The notes: generated from the letters alone by a model not told the origin. 64,000 nucleotides of DNA from Luteimonas terrae (GCF_004358165.1 NZ_SMTG01000002.1:124001-188000), one strand, 5' to 3'; positions 17,644 to 26,364 are shown, counted from the stretch's first letter. Numbers and translations: made by a program.

Positions 17644-19755
17644 TCACCAGATCACGACCTGCTGGTCGCCGCCGCGGACCATCGGGTCGCCCGGCTTGCA
17701 CGAGAACGCGGCCGCGAACGCGGGCAGGTTCGACGGGGCGCCGATCGCGCGGAAGTTCGCCGGCGCGTGCGAGTCGGTCTTCAGCCGCACGTCGAGTTCC
17801 TGCGGGGTGAAGTTGCGACGCCACACCGTGGCCCAGTTGAGGAAGAAGCGCTGGTCGCGGCTCAGTCCGTCGGTCATCGGATCGGGCGTTTCGCCCACCG
17901 CCTTCTTCATCGCGTCGTAGGCGGTCGCCAGACCACCGAGGTCGGCGATGTTCTCGCCCAGCGTCAGCTTGCCGTCGACGTGCTTGCCCGGCGCGGCCTC
18001 ATAGCTGTTGAACTGCGAGGTCAGCAGATCGGTGCGGCCGGTGAAGCCGGTCGCATCGGCCTTGGTCCACCAGTTCTCGAACTTGCCGGTCGGGCCGAAA
18101 CGGCTGCCCTGGTCGTCGTAGCCGTGGGTCATCTCGTGACCGATCACCGCACCGATGCCGCCATAATTGATCTCGTCGGAGGCGTTGGGATCGAAGAACG
18201 GCGGCTGCAGGATCGCCGCCGGAAACACGATCTCGTTCTGCAGCGGGTTGTAGTAGGCGTTGACCGTCTGCGGGGTCATGCCCCACTCAGTCTTGTCGAC
18301 CGGCTTGCCGATCTTCGACAGCGCCCACTTGTAGTTGAACTCGGTGGCGGCCATCACGTTGCCGATGTAGCTGTCGCGCGAGGTCTGCAGGCCGCTCCAG
18401 TCGCGCCACTTGTCCGGGTAGCCGATCTTGGGCGTGAACGAGGCCCACTTCTCCATGGCCTTGGCCTTGGTCTCGTCGGTCATCCAGTCCAGATTCTCGA
18501 TGCGCACCTTCAGCGCCTCGGAGAGGTTCTTGACCAGCGTCTCCATGCGCGCCTTGGAATCGGCCGGGAACGCGACCTGCACGTACAGCTGGCCCAGCGT
18601 TTCGCCGGCTTCGTCGTTGAGCGTGTCGAGCACGCGCTTCTCACGGGCCTTGAGTTCCTTCTGGCCGCGCAGCTTGTTGCCGTAGAAGTCGAAGTTCTCC
18701 TGCACGAACGCATCGCCCAGGTACGGCGAAGCGCCGTCGACGAGGTGGTAGCGCAGGTACGCCTGCCAGTCGCCGACCGGCGTGTCGCCGAGCATGGCGC
18801 TGACTTCCTTGTGGAAGTCCGGAATGGCCAGCGAGAACTTCTCCGGCACCGCGACGCCCTGCGATTCGAAGAACGCTGTCCACGGGAAGTTCGGCGTCAG
18901 CGCATCGGCCTCGGCCGGGGTGACCGGGTTGTAGAACAGCTTCACGTCGCGCGACATCTCGACGCTGGATTTCGACTTCGAGGCCAAGCGCGTTTCGAAT
19001 GCCAGCACGGCCTTGGCTTGCGTCTGCGCATCGGCGGCCGGCACGCCGGACAGCTCCAGCGTCTTGGCGATGTGCGCGACGTACTGCTCGCGCACCTGCG
19101 CCTTGTCGGCGTCGGTGTAGTAGGTGGTATCGGGCAGGCCGAGGCCGCCCTGCATTGCGTAGGCGATGTTCATCGTCGGCGCGTCGAAATCGGCCTCGGG
19201 GCCGAAGCCGAACAGACCGCCTTCGCCGCGCGCGTAGGTCGTGCGCAGATACTCGGCGACGGCCGGGCCATCGGCCAGCGCGTCGATCGCGGCCAGGCGC
19301 GTCTTCAGCGGCTCGATGCCCTGGGCGTTGATCTTGGCCGCGTCCATGCCGGTCGACCAGAAGTCGCCGACGATCTTCTCCACGCCGGTCGCCGCGGTAT
19401 CGGCGGCCGACTGTTCGGCGAGCTGGCGCTGGATCGCGGTCGAACGCTCGTCGAGCATCTCGAACGCGCCCCACGAGGTGCGGTCGCCGGGAATGGCGTT
19501 GGCCGCGAGCCACTTGCCGTTGGCGTAGCCGTCGAAATCGGTACAGGCATTCTTGGTGGTGTCGAGATCGCCGATCTCGAACCGGTTCACGCCCGGCAAC
19601 GTGCTCTCGTCGAGCGTGAGCGTCTTCGCCTCGGGGGCGGCGGGGGTCTGGGCGGCATCCGTCGCCGGGGTGGCATCCTGGCCGCCGGAACAGGCGGACA
19701 GCGCCAGCACGACCGAGCAGGTCAGCAGCAGGCGCTTGGGAGCAGTGGCAATCAC
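17644..19755 (-). CDS. Peptidase M13 (neprilysin-like) lipoprotein, catalytically intact
   Basis: Exported zinc endopeptidase of 703 residues. A GTG at 19755, preceded by CGGAG 8 bp upstream, starts a lipoprotein signal with lipobox LSAC. The zinc site is complete: His540-Glu-Met-Thr-His544 and Glu601 in GENIADLGG. The NAYYNP substrate-binding motif and the C-terminal CKPGDPMVRGG...VVIW are present. Family members degrade peptides outside the cytoplasm; in bacteria their substrates are poorly known. The open frame extends far upstream, but that part is antisense shadow of the antiporter gene. The paralogue follows 369 bp downstream. Confidence 0.93.
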   Translation of the reverse strand: MIATAPKRLLLTCSVVLALSACSGGQDATPATDAAQTPAAPEAKTLTLDESTLPGVNRFEIGDLDTTKNACTDFDGYANGKWLAANAIPGDRTSWGAFEMLDERSTAIQRQLAEQSAADTAATGVEKIVGDFWSTGMDAAKINAQGIEPLKTRLAAIDALADGPAVAEYLRTTYARGEGGLFGFGPEADFDAPTMNIAYAMQGGLGLPDTTYYTDADKAQVREQYVAHIAKTLELSGVPAADAQTQAKAVLAFETRLASKSKSSVEMSRDVKLFYNPVTPAEADALTPNFPWTAFFESQGVAVPEKFSLAIPDFHKEVSAMLGDTPVGDWQAYLRYHLVDGASPYLGDAFVQENFDFYGNKLRGQKELKAREKRVLDTLNDEAGETLGQLYVQVAFPADSKARMETLVKNLSEALKVRIENLDWMTDETKAKAMEKWASFTPKIGYPDKWRDWSGLQTSRDSYIGNVMAATEFNYKWALSKIGKPVDKTEWGMTPQTVNAYYNPLQNEIVFPAAILQPPFFDPNASDEINYGGIGAVIGHEMTHGYDDQGSRFGPTGKFENWWTKADATGFTGRTDLLTSQFNSYEAAPGKHVDGKLTLGENIADLGGLATAYDAMKKAVGETPDPMTDGLSRDQRFFLNWATVWRRNFTPQELDVRLKTDSHAPANFRAIGAPSNLPAFAAAFSCKPGDPMVRGGDQQVVIW

Positions 19756-20009
19756 GTGGAATCTCCGAAAGGAAGGACCGCCGGGCGGCGCCCGGTGTGC
19801 GCGCACTCTACGCCTGCGTCCGGATGCGAGGGGGTGTCGAAGGTCATGCCGCAGCGGCGGGGGGCACGGCCGGCCGGCGTCGGCCTTGCGGGGCTTGGCG
19901 GCTCGCTGTTCCCAACGGGATGCGAGCCGGTGGGCCGCGCACCGGCCCGCCGCTTCGACCGGTGGCGCGTGCCAGCGCGCTCCCGGACGAAGCAGTGTCG
20001 CGTCCCGAC

Positions 20010-21842
20010 TCAGTTCGTGGACGCGTCGCTGTTCAAGGAGCGGCTCTCGCGCTTCGGCCGGGTCAGCGGCGTCGGCTTGGGGCCGGGCGCGGCGGTGTTC
20101 TTGATGATCAGCGGGATGCCGGCGCGGGTGTCGTTGCTGGCGGTCTCGAGTTCGAAGCGTTCGGTATCGAGGCGACGCACCTGCTCGGCGATTGCGTCTG
20201 CTTCGTCGTCGGGCACGTCGAGCGCGCGCAGCGCTTCGGCGCCGAACAGCACCGCCGACTCGAACGTCTCGCGCACCTGTACGTCGACGCCGGCGTTGAC
20301 CAGCTTCAGGGCGTGCGCGCGGTCGTAGGCGCGGACCAGCAGCTTGGCGTGGGCGAATTCGTGCTGCGCGAGTTCGACGATGCGGTCGGCGGTGTCGGCA
20401 TCGTCGACGCAGATCGCGATGGCCCGCGCGCTGTGCGCGCCCGAGGCATGCAGCACGTCGAGCCGCGTGCCGTCGCCGTAGTAGACCTTGAAGCCGAATT
20501 CGGCCGCGCTCTGGATCATCTCGATGTCGGTGTCGATGATGGTCACGTCGACATCGCGCGCCAGCAGCGACTGGCTCATGACCTGGCCGAAGCGCCCGAA
20601 GCCGATGATCAGCACGCTGCCGGTCTGGTTCTCGACCACGTCGACGCCGTCGAGCGAAGGACCTTCGATGCGGCGGGTCAGCGGGCCGCTGATCAGCACG
20701 ACGAGCGGCGTCAGCGCCATCGACAGCACGACGACGGCCGTAAGGTTGGCGTTGACCTCGGCATCGATCAGCCTGTTGGCGGCAGCGGCGGCGAACAGCA
20801 CGAACGCGAACTCGCCGCCCTGCGCCATCAGCACCGCGCGTTCCAGCGCTTCGCGATGCGCGCTGCGGGTCACGCGCGCGACGATGTAGATGCACAGCGC
20901 CTTGGTCGCCATCAGCGCCAGCACCGCGCCGACGATCAGCGGCCAGTTCGCGGCCACGACCGCCAGATCCAGCGCCATGCCGACGCCGAGGAAGAACAGG
21001 CCCAGCAGGATGCCGCGGAAGGGCTCGATGTCGGCCTCGATCTGGTGGCGGAAGGAGGATTCCGACAGCAGCACGCCGGCCAGGAACGCGCCCATCGCCA
21101 TCGACAGTCCGCCCAGCTGCATCAGCAGCGCCGCGCCCAGCACGACCAGCAGCGCGGCGGCGGTCATGACCTCGCGCGCCTTGGCTGCGGCGAGCACGCG
21201 GAACATCGGATTGAGCAGATAGATGCCGGCGACGATCAGCGCGGCCAACGAGCCGATGCCGATCGCGACCGACACCCAGCGCGAGGGCGCATCCGCCGCG
21301 GCCTCGGGCGTCGGCGCGAGGAAGGCGATCAGCGCCAGCAGCGGCACGATCAGCAGATCCTCGAACAGCAGCACCGACACGATCTTCTGGCCGTGGGGCA
21401 GGGCGATCTCGCCGCGTTCCGAGAGCAGCTGCATGACCACCGCGGTCGAGGTCATCACGAAGCCCGACGCGCCGACGAAGGCGATGCGCCAGTCGAATCC
21501 GAACAGCGTCATGACCACGGTCAGCGCGGCGATCGCCAGGCAGATCTGCAGTGCGCCGAGGCCGAAGATCTGCCGGCGCAGGCTCCACAGGTGCGAGGGC
21601 CGCATTTCCAGGCCGATCACGAACAGGAACATCACCACGCCCAGTTCTGCGACGTGGAGGATCGCCTGCGGATCGGAGAACCAGCCGAAACCGAACGGAC
21701 CGATCGCCAGGCCTGCGGCCAGATAGCCGAGCACCGAGCCCAGCCTGAGCTTGCGGAACAGCGGCACCGCGACCACCGCCGCGCCCAGCAGGGCGACGAC
21801 GGAAATCAGCTGGCTGGTGGTCGCGTGGGCTTCGGCGGCCAT
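20010..21842 (-). CDS. Kef-type monovalent cation:proton antiporter (CPA2) with RCK domain
   Basis: Inner-membrane protein of 610 residues. About 12 helices make the Na+/H+ exchanger domain (residues 1-395), with GYLAAGLAIGPFGFG, GLEMRPSHLW and SVLLFEDLLIVPLLALIAF as CPA2 hallmarks. A TrkA-N/RCK domain with the Rossmann motif IIGFGRFGQ follows from about residue 405. KefB and KefC are glutathione-gated K+ efflux systems that protect against electrophiles; assignment to one of them is not possible by eye. Its start is 4 bp after the DoxX stop, so the two genes are one operon. Confidence 0.9.
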   Translation of the reverse strand: MAAEAHATTSQLISVVALLGAAVVAVPLFRKLRLGSVLGYLAAGLAIGPFGFGWFSDPQAILHVAELGVVMFLFVIGLEMRPSHLWSLRRQIFGLGALQICLAIAALTVVMTLFGFDWRIAFVGASGFVMTSTAVVMQLLSERGEIALPHGQKIVSVLLFEDLLIVPLLALIAFLAPTPEAAADAPSRWVSVAIGIGSLAALIVAGIYLLNPMFRVLAAAKAREVMTAAALLVVLGAALLMQLGGLSMAMGAFLAGVLLSESSFRHQIEADIEPFRGILLGLFFLGVGMALDLAVVAANWPLIVGAVLALMATKALCIYIVARVTRSAHREALERAVLMAQGGEFAFVLFAAAAANRLIDAEVNANLTAVVVLSMALTPLVVLISGPLTRRIEGPSLDGVDVVENQTGSVLIIGFGRFGQVMSQSLLARDVDVTIIDTDIEMIQSAAEFGFKVYYGDGTRLDVLHASGAHSARAIAICVDDADTADRIVELAQHEFAHAKLLVRAYDRAHALKLVNAGVDVQVRETFESAVLFGAEALRALDVPDDEADAIAEQVRRLDTERFELETASNDTRAGIPLIIKNTAAPGPKPTPLTRPKRESRSLNSDASTN

Positions 21843-21846
21843 GGTG

Positions 21847-22209
21847 CTACTTCCTCGAACCGGTGGCCGAGAGCAGCAGGAAGCCGCCGGCGATCGCCAT
21901 GTTCTTCATGAAATGCAGCAACTGGCTGTCCTGCAGGCCGGCGCGCACCGCCCAGAACGGATGCGACAGCACCGCATCGGCCACCAGCAGCGCCGCGGCC
22001 GCCAGCGCCACCCAGCGCACGCGCCAGCCGGCGAGCAGTAGCACGCCCAGCACCAGTTCGCCCAGGCTCAGCAGCAAGGCGGTGTTGGACAGGGGCGCGC
22101 CGTTGATCGCGCCCCAGACCCGCCAACCGCCGAGCACGACGAACAGGCTGGCGAGCGCCCAGCGTCCAGCAACGAGTGCGGCGCCCTGTGCGCCAGAACC
22201 TGCGGCCAT
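21847..22209 (-). CDS. DoxX-family membrane protein
   Basis: Four-helix membrane protein of 120 residues of the DoxX/DUF417 type: GRWALASLFVVLGGWRVW, a LGELVLGVLLLAGWRVRWVALAAAAL segment, and FMKNMAIAGGFLLL near the end. DoxX relatives take part in redox or thiol stress handling in some bacteria; the specific role here is unknown. It precedes the Kef-type antiporter by 4 bp, hinting at a joint role in electrophile or redox stress. Confidence 0.82.
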   Translation of the reverse strand: MAAGSGAQGAALVAGRWALASLFVVLGGWRVWGAINGAPLSNTALLLSLGELVLGVLLLAGWRVRWVALAAAALLVADAVLSHPFWAVRAGLQDSQLLHFMKNMAIAGGFLLLSATGSRK

Positions 22210-22604
22210 GTCGAATTCCCCGGATCAGTCGGCCGGGAGGGTGCCACACGGGTCGCCCAGCGCACAGGGGCATGAACGCGGATGCAGCGTGTCGCCGTGC
22301 GCATCTGGAGCGGGCAGCGGCCATGCCGTAGACTGCGCCGGTCTGCAGCGCGGTCGCTCACCTTCGGCCTTCACCGGCCTCCGGCACGATCCTGGTCTGC
22401 CGCCGGTGCTCCGCACCGTCCGGTTGTGACCCCCGCACGTCTATCGTCGCGCAGACACGGCCCCGGTTCTTCGGGTGCCGTCACACCGGATCCAGCAGCG
22501 CGGTTCAGGGATAGCGCCGGGTCCACACCATCGCAACGGCTGCGTGCCGCTGCCCGCGCATGCGGGCCGGCTGTCGTTCGCGCATGGACCACTGGAGTCA
22601 TCGC
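22210..22604. other. Divergent intergenic region between doxX and rhlE
   Basis: No gene is supported in these 395 bp. They must contain both promoters. A perfect hairpin GCCCGC-GCAT-GCGGGC (22552-22567) lies 37 bp before the rhlE start and would be in a long rhlE leader. No confident -35/-10 boxes are visible. Confidence 0.6.
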
Positions 22605-23987
22605 ATGACCACGTTCGAAACCCTCGGGCTCTCGCCCGCGCTGCTGCGCGCGCTCGCCGAAACCGACTACACCACGCCGACGCCGATCCAGGAACAGGCC
22701 ATTCCGCTGATCCTCGCCGGCCACGACGTGCTGGGCGGCGCCCAGACCGGCACCGGCAAGACCGCCGCGTTCGGCCTGCCGCTGCTGCAGCGTCTCGCCA
22801 AGGAAACCCCGCCCAAGGGCCCGCGCAAGCCGCGCGCGCTGATCCTGGTGCCGACGCGCGAGCTGGCGGTGCAGGTCGCCGACAATCTCAAGACCTACGG
22901 CCGCCACTTGCGCATGAACGTCACCACCATCTTCGGTGGCGCCGGCATGCAGCCGCAGATCGACAACCTGCGTCGCGGCGTCGACGTGCTGATCGCCTGC
23001 CCGGGCCGCCTGCTCGACCACATGGACAGCGGCCACGCCAAGCTCGATGCCGTCGAACTGCTGGTGCTCGACGAAGCCGACCGCATGCTCGACATGGGCT
23101 TCCTGCCGCAGATGAAGCGCATCCTGGGACGCGTGCCCAAGCAGCGCCAGACGCTGCTGTTCTCGGCCACGTTCGAGCCGCGCATCAAGGCGATGGCGCT
23201 GGAGTTCATGCGCGATCCGCAGCAGGTGCAGGTGGCGCAGAACAGCACGATCGCCGAGACCATCGCGCATCGCGCGCATCCGGTCGACAACAGCCGCAAG
23301 CGCGATCTGCTGGTCGAACTGCTGTCCAGGCGCCACACCGACCAGGTGCTGGTGTTCGGCAAGACCAAGCACGGCTGCAACCGTCTGGCCGAGCAGCTCG
23401 CCGAATCGGGCCTGCCGTCGGTCGCGATCCACGGCAACAAGAGCCAGGCGCAGCGCCAGAAGGCGCTGGACATGTTCAAGTCCGGCCGCGCCCGCATCCT
23501 GGTGGCCACCGACGTCGCCGCCCGCGGTCTCGACATCCCCAACCTGCCGCTGGTGATCAACCACGACCTGCCGATGGTCGCCGAGGACTACGTGCACCGC
23601 ATCGGCCGCACCGGCCGCAACGGCGCGACGGGCGAGGCGCTGTCGCTGGTGTCGCCCGAAGAGGGCGGTCTGCTGCGCCAGATCCAGCGCATGCTCAAGG
23701 CCGACATCGAGATGAGCACTATCGAAGGCTTCGAGCCGAGCCAGCCGGTGCGCCTGGATGCGCCGATTCCGAAGAACGGGGGCGGTCAGCGTCGCCAGCC
23801 GTCGGGTGGCCGTCCCGGTGCGCGCATGGGCGAGCAGAAGCCCGGCGGCGAGCGCGCCCCGCGCAAGCCCGGCAACCGTGGCCACGGCAAGCCGGCCGAC
23901 CGCAGCGCGCACGCGCATGCCGGTCCGAAGCAGCACCGCGCCGGCGCCGGCCGCCCGCAGCAGGGACGCCGCGACAGCCGCGCGTGA
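22605..23987 (+). CDS. rhlE: DEAD-box RNA helicase, RhlE type
   Basis: ATP-dependent RNA helicase of 460 residues. Motifs run in order: Q motif (TTPTPIQEQAIPLIL), AQTGTGKT, PTRELAVQV, DEADRMLDMGF, SAT, VATDVAARGLDIP and HRIGRTGR. The core ends near residue 375, and a low-complexity basic tail of about 85 residues rich in Gly, Arg, Pro and Lys follows, as in RhlE-group helicases that act on ribosome assembly and RNA decay. The ATG at 22605 begins MTTFETLGLSPALLRAL, typical of the family; an upstream in-frame start at 22560 has no similarity. Confidence 0.92.
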   Translation: MTTFETLGLSPALLRALAETDYTTPTPIQEQAIPLILAGHDVLGGAQTGTGKTAAFGLPLLQRLAKETPPKGPRKPRALILVPTRELAVQVADNLKTYGRHLRMNVTTIFGGAGMQPQIDNLRRGVDVLIACPGRLLDHMDSGHAKLDAVELLVLDEADRMLDMGFLPQMKRILGRVPKQRQTLLFSATFEPRIKAMALEFMRDPQQVQVAQNSTIAETIAHRAHPVDNSRKRDLLVELLSRRHTDQVLVFGKTKHGCNRLAEQLAESGLPSVAIHGNKSQAQRQKALDMFKSGRARILVATDVAARGLDIPNLPLVINHDLPMVAEDYVHRIGRTGRNGATGEALSLVSPEEGGLLRQIQRMLKADIEMSTIEGFEPSQPVRLDAPIPKNGGGQRRQPSGGRPGARMGEQKPGGERAPRKPGNRGHGKPADRSAHAHAGPKQHRAGAGRPQQGRRDSRA

Positions 23988-24030
23988 TGCATTGACGCGG
24001 GGCGGTCGTCACCGCCCCGTTGTTCGATGT

Positions 24031-24060
24031 TGGAAAGGCCGCCCTCGGGCGGCCTTTTCT
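24031..24060 (+). terminator. Terminator after rhlE
   Basis: AAAGGCCGCCC, TCG, GGGCGGCCTTTT form a strong stem with a short T-run, 46 bp after the rhlE stop. Confidence 0.85.
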
Positions 24061-24089
24061 GTTTGAGGTGCGCTGCACGGCGCGGCTTT

Positions 24090-24248
24090 GAGCCCTCCCC
24101 CGTGACACGAGGGAGGGTTGGGTGGGGGCGAGGCGTCAAATCTCTGCGCATCTGATCCAAGCGGCCAGTCATTACGTGGAACTCGGCCATAGCTGGATCC
24201 GACGGTTCGCCCCCATCCCAACCTTCCCCCGCCTGCGGGGGAAGGGGT
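24090..24248. repeat. Inverted hairpin-pair element, copy 2 (best preserved)
   Basis: The left hairpin CCCTCCCCCGT...ACGAGGGAGGG is followed by TTGGGTGGGGGCGA. The right end mirrors it: TCGCCCCCATCCCAACC followed by the hairpin TTCCCCCGC..GCGGGGGAAGGGG. About 85 bp of core separate them. Related to the elements at 17392-17550 and 61176-61222. Confidence 0.75.
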
Positions 24249-24333
24249 GGAATGCACACGTCGGATAGTCGGCTGGCGTCGCTCAGCCCTCGCTACTCGG
24301 ATTCAAGAAAGCCACGGAGCCCAATCCCACAAC

Positions 24334-24365
24334 GCAAAAGGCCGCCTCGCGGCGGCCTTTCGTTC
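24334..24365 (-). terminator. Terminator of the first NlpC/P60 gene
   Basis: On the minus strand AAAGGCCGCC, GCGA, GGCGGCCTTTTGCG forms the hairpin with a short T-run, 19 bp after the stop at 24384. Confidence 0.8.
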
Positions 24366-24383
24366 TCCCCGAGGGCTGGCCCC

Positions 24384-25037
24384 TCAGACGCCGGCGACGC
24401 GGCGCGCGGACTTGAAGCGGGTCGCCCAGTAGCCGGTGTCCAGCTCGGAGACCATCACGTCCTTGCCGGTGCGCGGCGCGTGCACGAAGCGGCCGTCGCC
24501 CAGATAGATGCCGACGTGGTCGATGCGGTTGCCGCGGCGGCCGAAGAACACCAGATCGCCGGCGGTCAGGGCGGTGCGCTCGACGCGCTCGCCGTTCTGG
24601 GCCATGTCGCGCGAAACGCGCGGCAGGTCGATGCCCAGCGCGGTGCGGAACACGTAACCGACCAGGCCGCTGCAGTCGAAGCCGCTGTCGGGGCTGGAGC
24701 CGCCCCAGCGGTAGGGCGTGCCGATCAGGGTCAGGGCGCGCTTGAGCAGACCCTCGACGCGGCCGTCGGCCTGGACCGGCTTGTCGACGTCCATCGCGAT
24801 CAGCTGGTTGATGTCGCTGGCCAGCAGCATCTCGGGCTGGGCGACCTGGGCGGTCGGAGCGGTGAGTGCGCGGGCGACCGATGTGGTCTCGACGATCTGG
24901 TCGGCGGAGTCGCCGGCGAGGCCGGGACCTGCGAAGACGGGGGTGGCTGCGAGGCCGAGAACCGTGGCGACGACGGCATTGCGAAGGCGGCTGTGGCGGG
25001 CGGCGCGAGGGCCTTGCGTTGCGTCTGTCTTCGTCAC
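24384..25037 (-). CDS. Exported NlpC/P60 (C40) peptidoglycan peptidase, first of two
   Basis: Secreted protein of 217 residues with a signal peptide ending TPVFA and a C-terminal NlpC/P60 domain. Active-site motifs are visible: Cys in GFDCSGLVGYVFR, His in IDHVGIYLGDGRFVHAP, and the LTAGDLVFFG strand. C40 enzymes cut D-Glu/meso-DAP peptide bonds in the cell wall. Between signal and domain lies a linker of about 70 residues of unknown role. An AT-rich stretch (25087-25150) before the start probably carries the promoter. A second C40 gene lies 132 bp upstream on the same strand. Confidence 0.9.
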   Translation of the reverse strand: MTKTDATQGPRAARHSRLRNAVVATVLGLAATPVFAGPGLAGDSADQIVETTSVARALTAPTAQVAQPEMLLASDINQLIAMDVDKPVQADGRVEGLLKRALTLIGTPYRWGGSSPDSGFDCSGLVGYVFRTALGIDLPRVSRDMAQNGERVERTALTAGDLVFFGRRGNRIDHVGIYLGDGRFVHAPRTGKDVMVSELDTGYWATRFKSARRVAGV

Positions 25038-25169
25038 GTGGGTTTCACATTGTCGCGGACCAGCGGGGGAAGCTACCGGACGAGAATGTGAAAGTTGTTA
25101 AACAAAAATTAATGAATGCGGCCAAGTGCTCGTTTTTGCTCACAATTCAGTGAAGAGCGTGTGGAGACT

Positions 25170-25736
25170 CTAATGGAGGACACGTTTCGAGCCCGAGTAA
25201 TTCCGCACCCAGTAACTGCCGTCCAGATGGTCCAGCCGGACGGTGCCGCCGGTGCTCGGCGCGTGCACGAAGCGTCCTTCGCCGACGTAGATGCCCACGT
25301 GGGTGACGCTGCCGCCGCTGCCGAAGAAAACCAGGTCGCCGGTGGCCAGCCGCTCGGGCTGGATCTTCGGGCCCTGGAAGGCGAACAGCTCGCGCGAGGT
25401 CCGCGGCAGGCGCAGGTCCAGCATGTCGCGGAACACGTAGTTGACCAGGCCGCTGCAGTCGAAGCCGCCCTCGGGCGTGTTGCCGCCGTAGCGGTAGGGC
25501 GTGCCGACGAGACTGATTGCGCGCATCAGCACCGCGTTCGCCGCGGCCGGATCCGCCGGCGCGACCGGCGTCCAGGTGCGCGTGGCCTGGGTCGTGGCGG
25601 CCGGCGGGGTGGGGCGCACGTCGTTGCGACCGCAGGCGCTCAAGGCGGCGGCAACCGCGATCGACACCAGCGCCAGCCGCGCGGCACCGATTGGCGCCGG
25701 CGCGCCGGAGTCGGGATAATGCGGGGTTGCTTGCAT
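25170..25736 (-). CDS. NlpC/P60 (C40) lipoprotein, second of two
   Basis: Lipoprotein of 188 residues: lipobox LSAC within VAAALSACGRND, a Pro/Thr/Ala-rich linker, then an NlpC/P60 domain with Cys in GFDCSGLVNYVFR and His in VTHVGIYVGEGRFVHAP. It resembles the spr/MepS class of wall endopeptidases. Its domain is clearly similar to that of the downstream C40 protein, so the pair looks like an old tandem duplication with different anchoring (one soluble, one lipid-bound). The start at 25736 gives an unusually long 20-residue lead before the signal helix; a start further inside is possible. Confidence 0.88.
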   Translation of the reverse strand: MQATPHYPDSGAPAPIGAARLALVSIAVAAALSACGRNDVRPTPPAATTQATRTWTPVAPADPAAANAVLMRAISLVGTPYRYGGNTPEGGFDCSGLVNYVFRDMLDLRLPRTSRELFAFQGPKIQPERLATGDLVFFGSGGSVTHVGIYVGEGRFVHAPSTGGTVRLDHLDGSYWVRNYSGSKRVLH

Positions 25737-25825
25737 GCGGGCGCCCGGTGGTTGTGACCGCCGGCATCGTGCCCCAGCCGCGCCATCCTCCTCAAGCGGC
25801 CCAGGCGCGTTATCCGGAACCGTCC

Positions 25826-26305
25826 ATGAAGATCGAGAAAGACCGCGTCGTCCGTTTCCACTACAGCGTTGCGGAGGCCGGCGGCGAGCCGGTGGAGACG
25901 TCGCGCGAGCGCGAGCCGCTCGCCATCCTGTTCGGCCACGGCAACATCATTCCGGGCCTAGAGAAGGCGATGGAAGGCCGCGAGGCCGGCGAGACCTTCA
26001 AGGCCGACGTCACCGCCGCCGATGCCTACGGCGAGCGCCGCGAAGGCATGAGCCAGCGCGTGCCCAAGAAGCACTTCGGCGACCAGAAGCTCTCGGTCGG
26101 CCAGCAGGTCGTGCTCAACACCAGCTTCGGCCCGCGCGCGGTGACGATCGAGAAGGTCGGCATGAGCGTCGTCGACGTGGACCTCAACCACCCGATGGCC
26201 GGCAAGGACCTGCAGTTCGACATCGAGATCGTCGACGTGCGCGAAGCGCAGGCCGAGGAGATCGAGCACGGCCACGTGCACGGTGACGGCGGCCACCACC
26301 ACTGA
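25826..26305 (+). CDS. slyD: FKBP-type peptidyl-prolyl isomerase SlyD
   Basis: Cytoplasmic prolyl isomerase and metallochaperone of 159 residues. The FKBP domain starts MKIEKDRVVRFHYSV and the inserted IF chaperone domain lies between, around EGMSQRVPKKHFGDQ. The C-terminus carries a short His-rich tail (HGHVHGDGGHHH), the nickel-binding part, though shorter and without the cysteines of the E. coli tail. The ATG at 25826 matches the family start exactly; the longer open frame upstream is antisense to the NlpC/P60 lipoprotein gene. A 26-bp perfect palindrome follows the stop. Confidence 0.93.
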   Translation: MKIEKDRVVRFHYSVAEAGGEPVETSREREPLAILFGHGNIIPGLEKAMEGREAGETFKADVTAADAYGERREGMSQRVPKKHFGDQKLSVGQQVVLNTSFGPRAVTIEKVGMSVVDVDLNHPMAGKDLQFDIEIVDVREAQAEEIEHGHVHGDGGHHH

Positions 26306-26315
26306 GCGACACCCG

Positions 26316-26341
26316 CGCCGCCGGCACCGGTGCCGGCGGCG
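26316..26341. repeat. 26-bp perfect palindrome after slyD
   Basis: The arms are 26316-26328 (CGCCGCCGGCACC) and 26329-26341, an exact reverse complement with no loop. No T-run follows, so it is not a classical terminator. It lies between slyD and the DUF418 gene, 23 bp before the latter's start. Confidence 0.8.
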
Positions 26342-26364
26342 TGCGCCACCGCGAGGACCGCAGG

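Larger units (their letters stand above)
23988..24383. other. Convergent gap between rhlE and the NlpC/P60 gene
   Basis: The 396 bp contain the rhlE terminator, a full inverted hairpin-pair repeat and the terminator of the minus-strand NlpC/P60 gene. No coding sequence is supported. Confidence 0.7.

Noticed and set aside
15190-20328. A 1712-codon open frame on the plus strand across both M13 genes and the antiporter 3' end
   Set aside because: It is antisense to clearly identified genes, and its composition (Arg, Gly, Val, Asp, Leu with no domains) is that of a shadow frame in high-GC DNA.
17644-21588. An extended 1314-codon minus-strand frame that would fuse antiporter antisense sequence to the M13 peptidase
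   Set aside because: The M13 protein has its own lipoprotein signal and ribosome site at GTG 19755; the upstream part is the antiporter gene in another frame.
19800-21911. A 704-codon plus-strand frame opposite the Kef-type antiporter
   Set aside because: His/Gln/Asp-rich low-complexity translation typical of the antisense of membrane protein genes.
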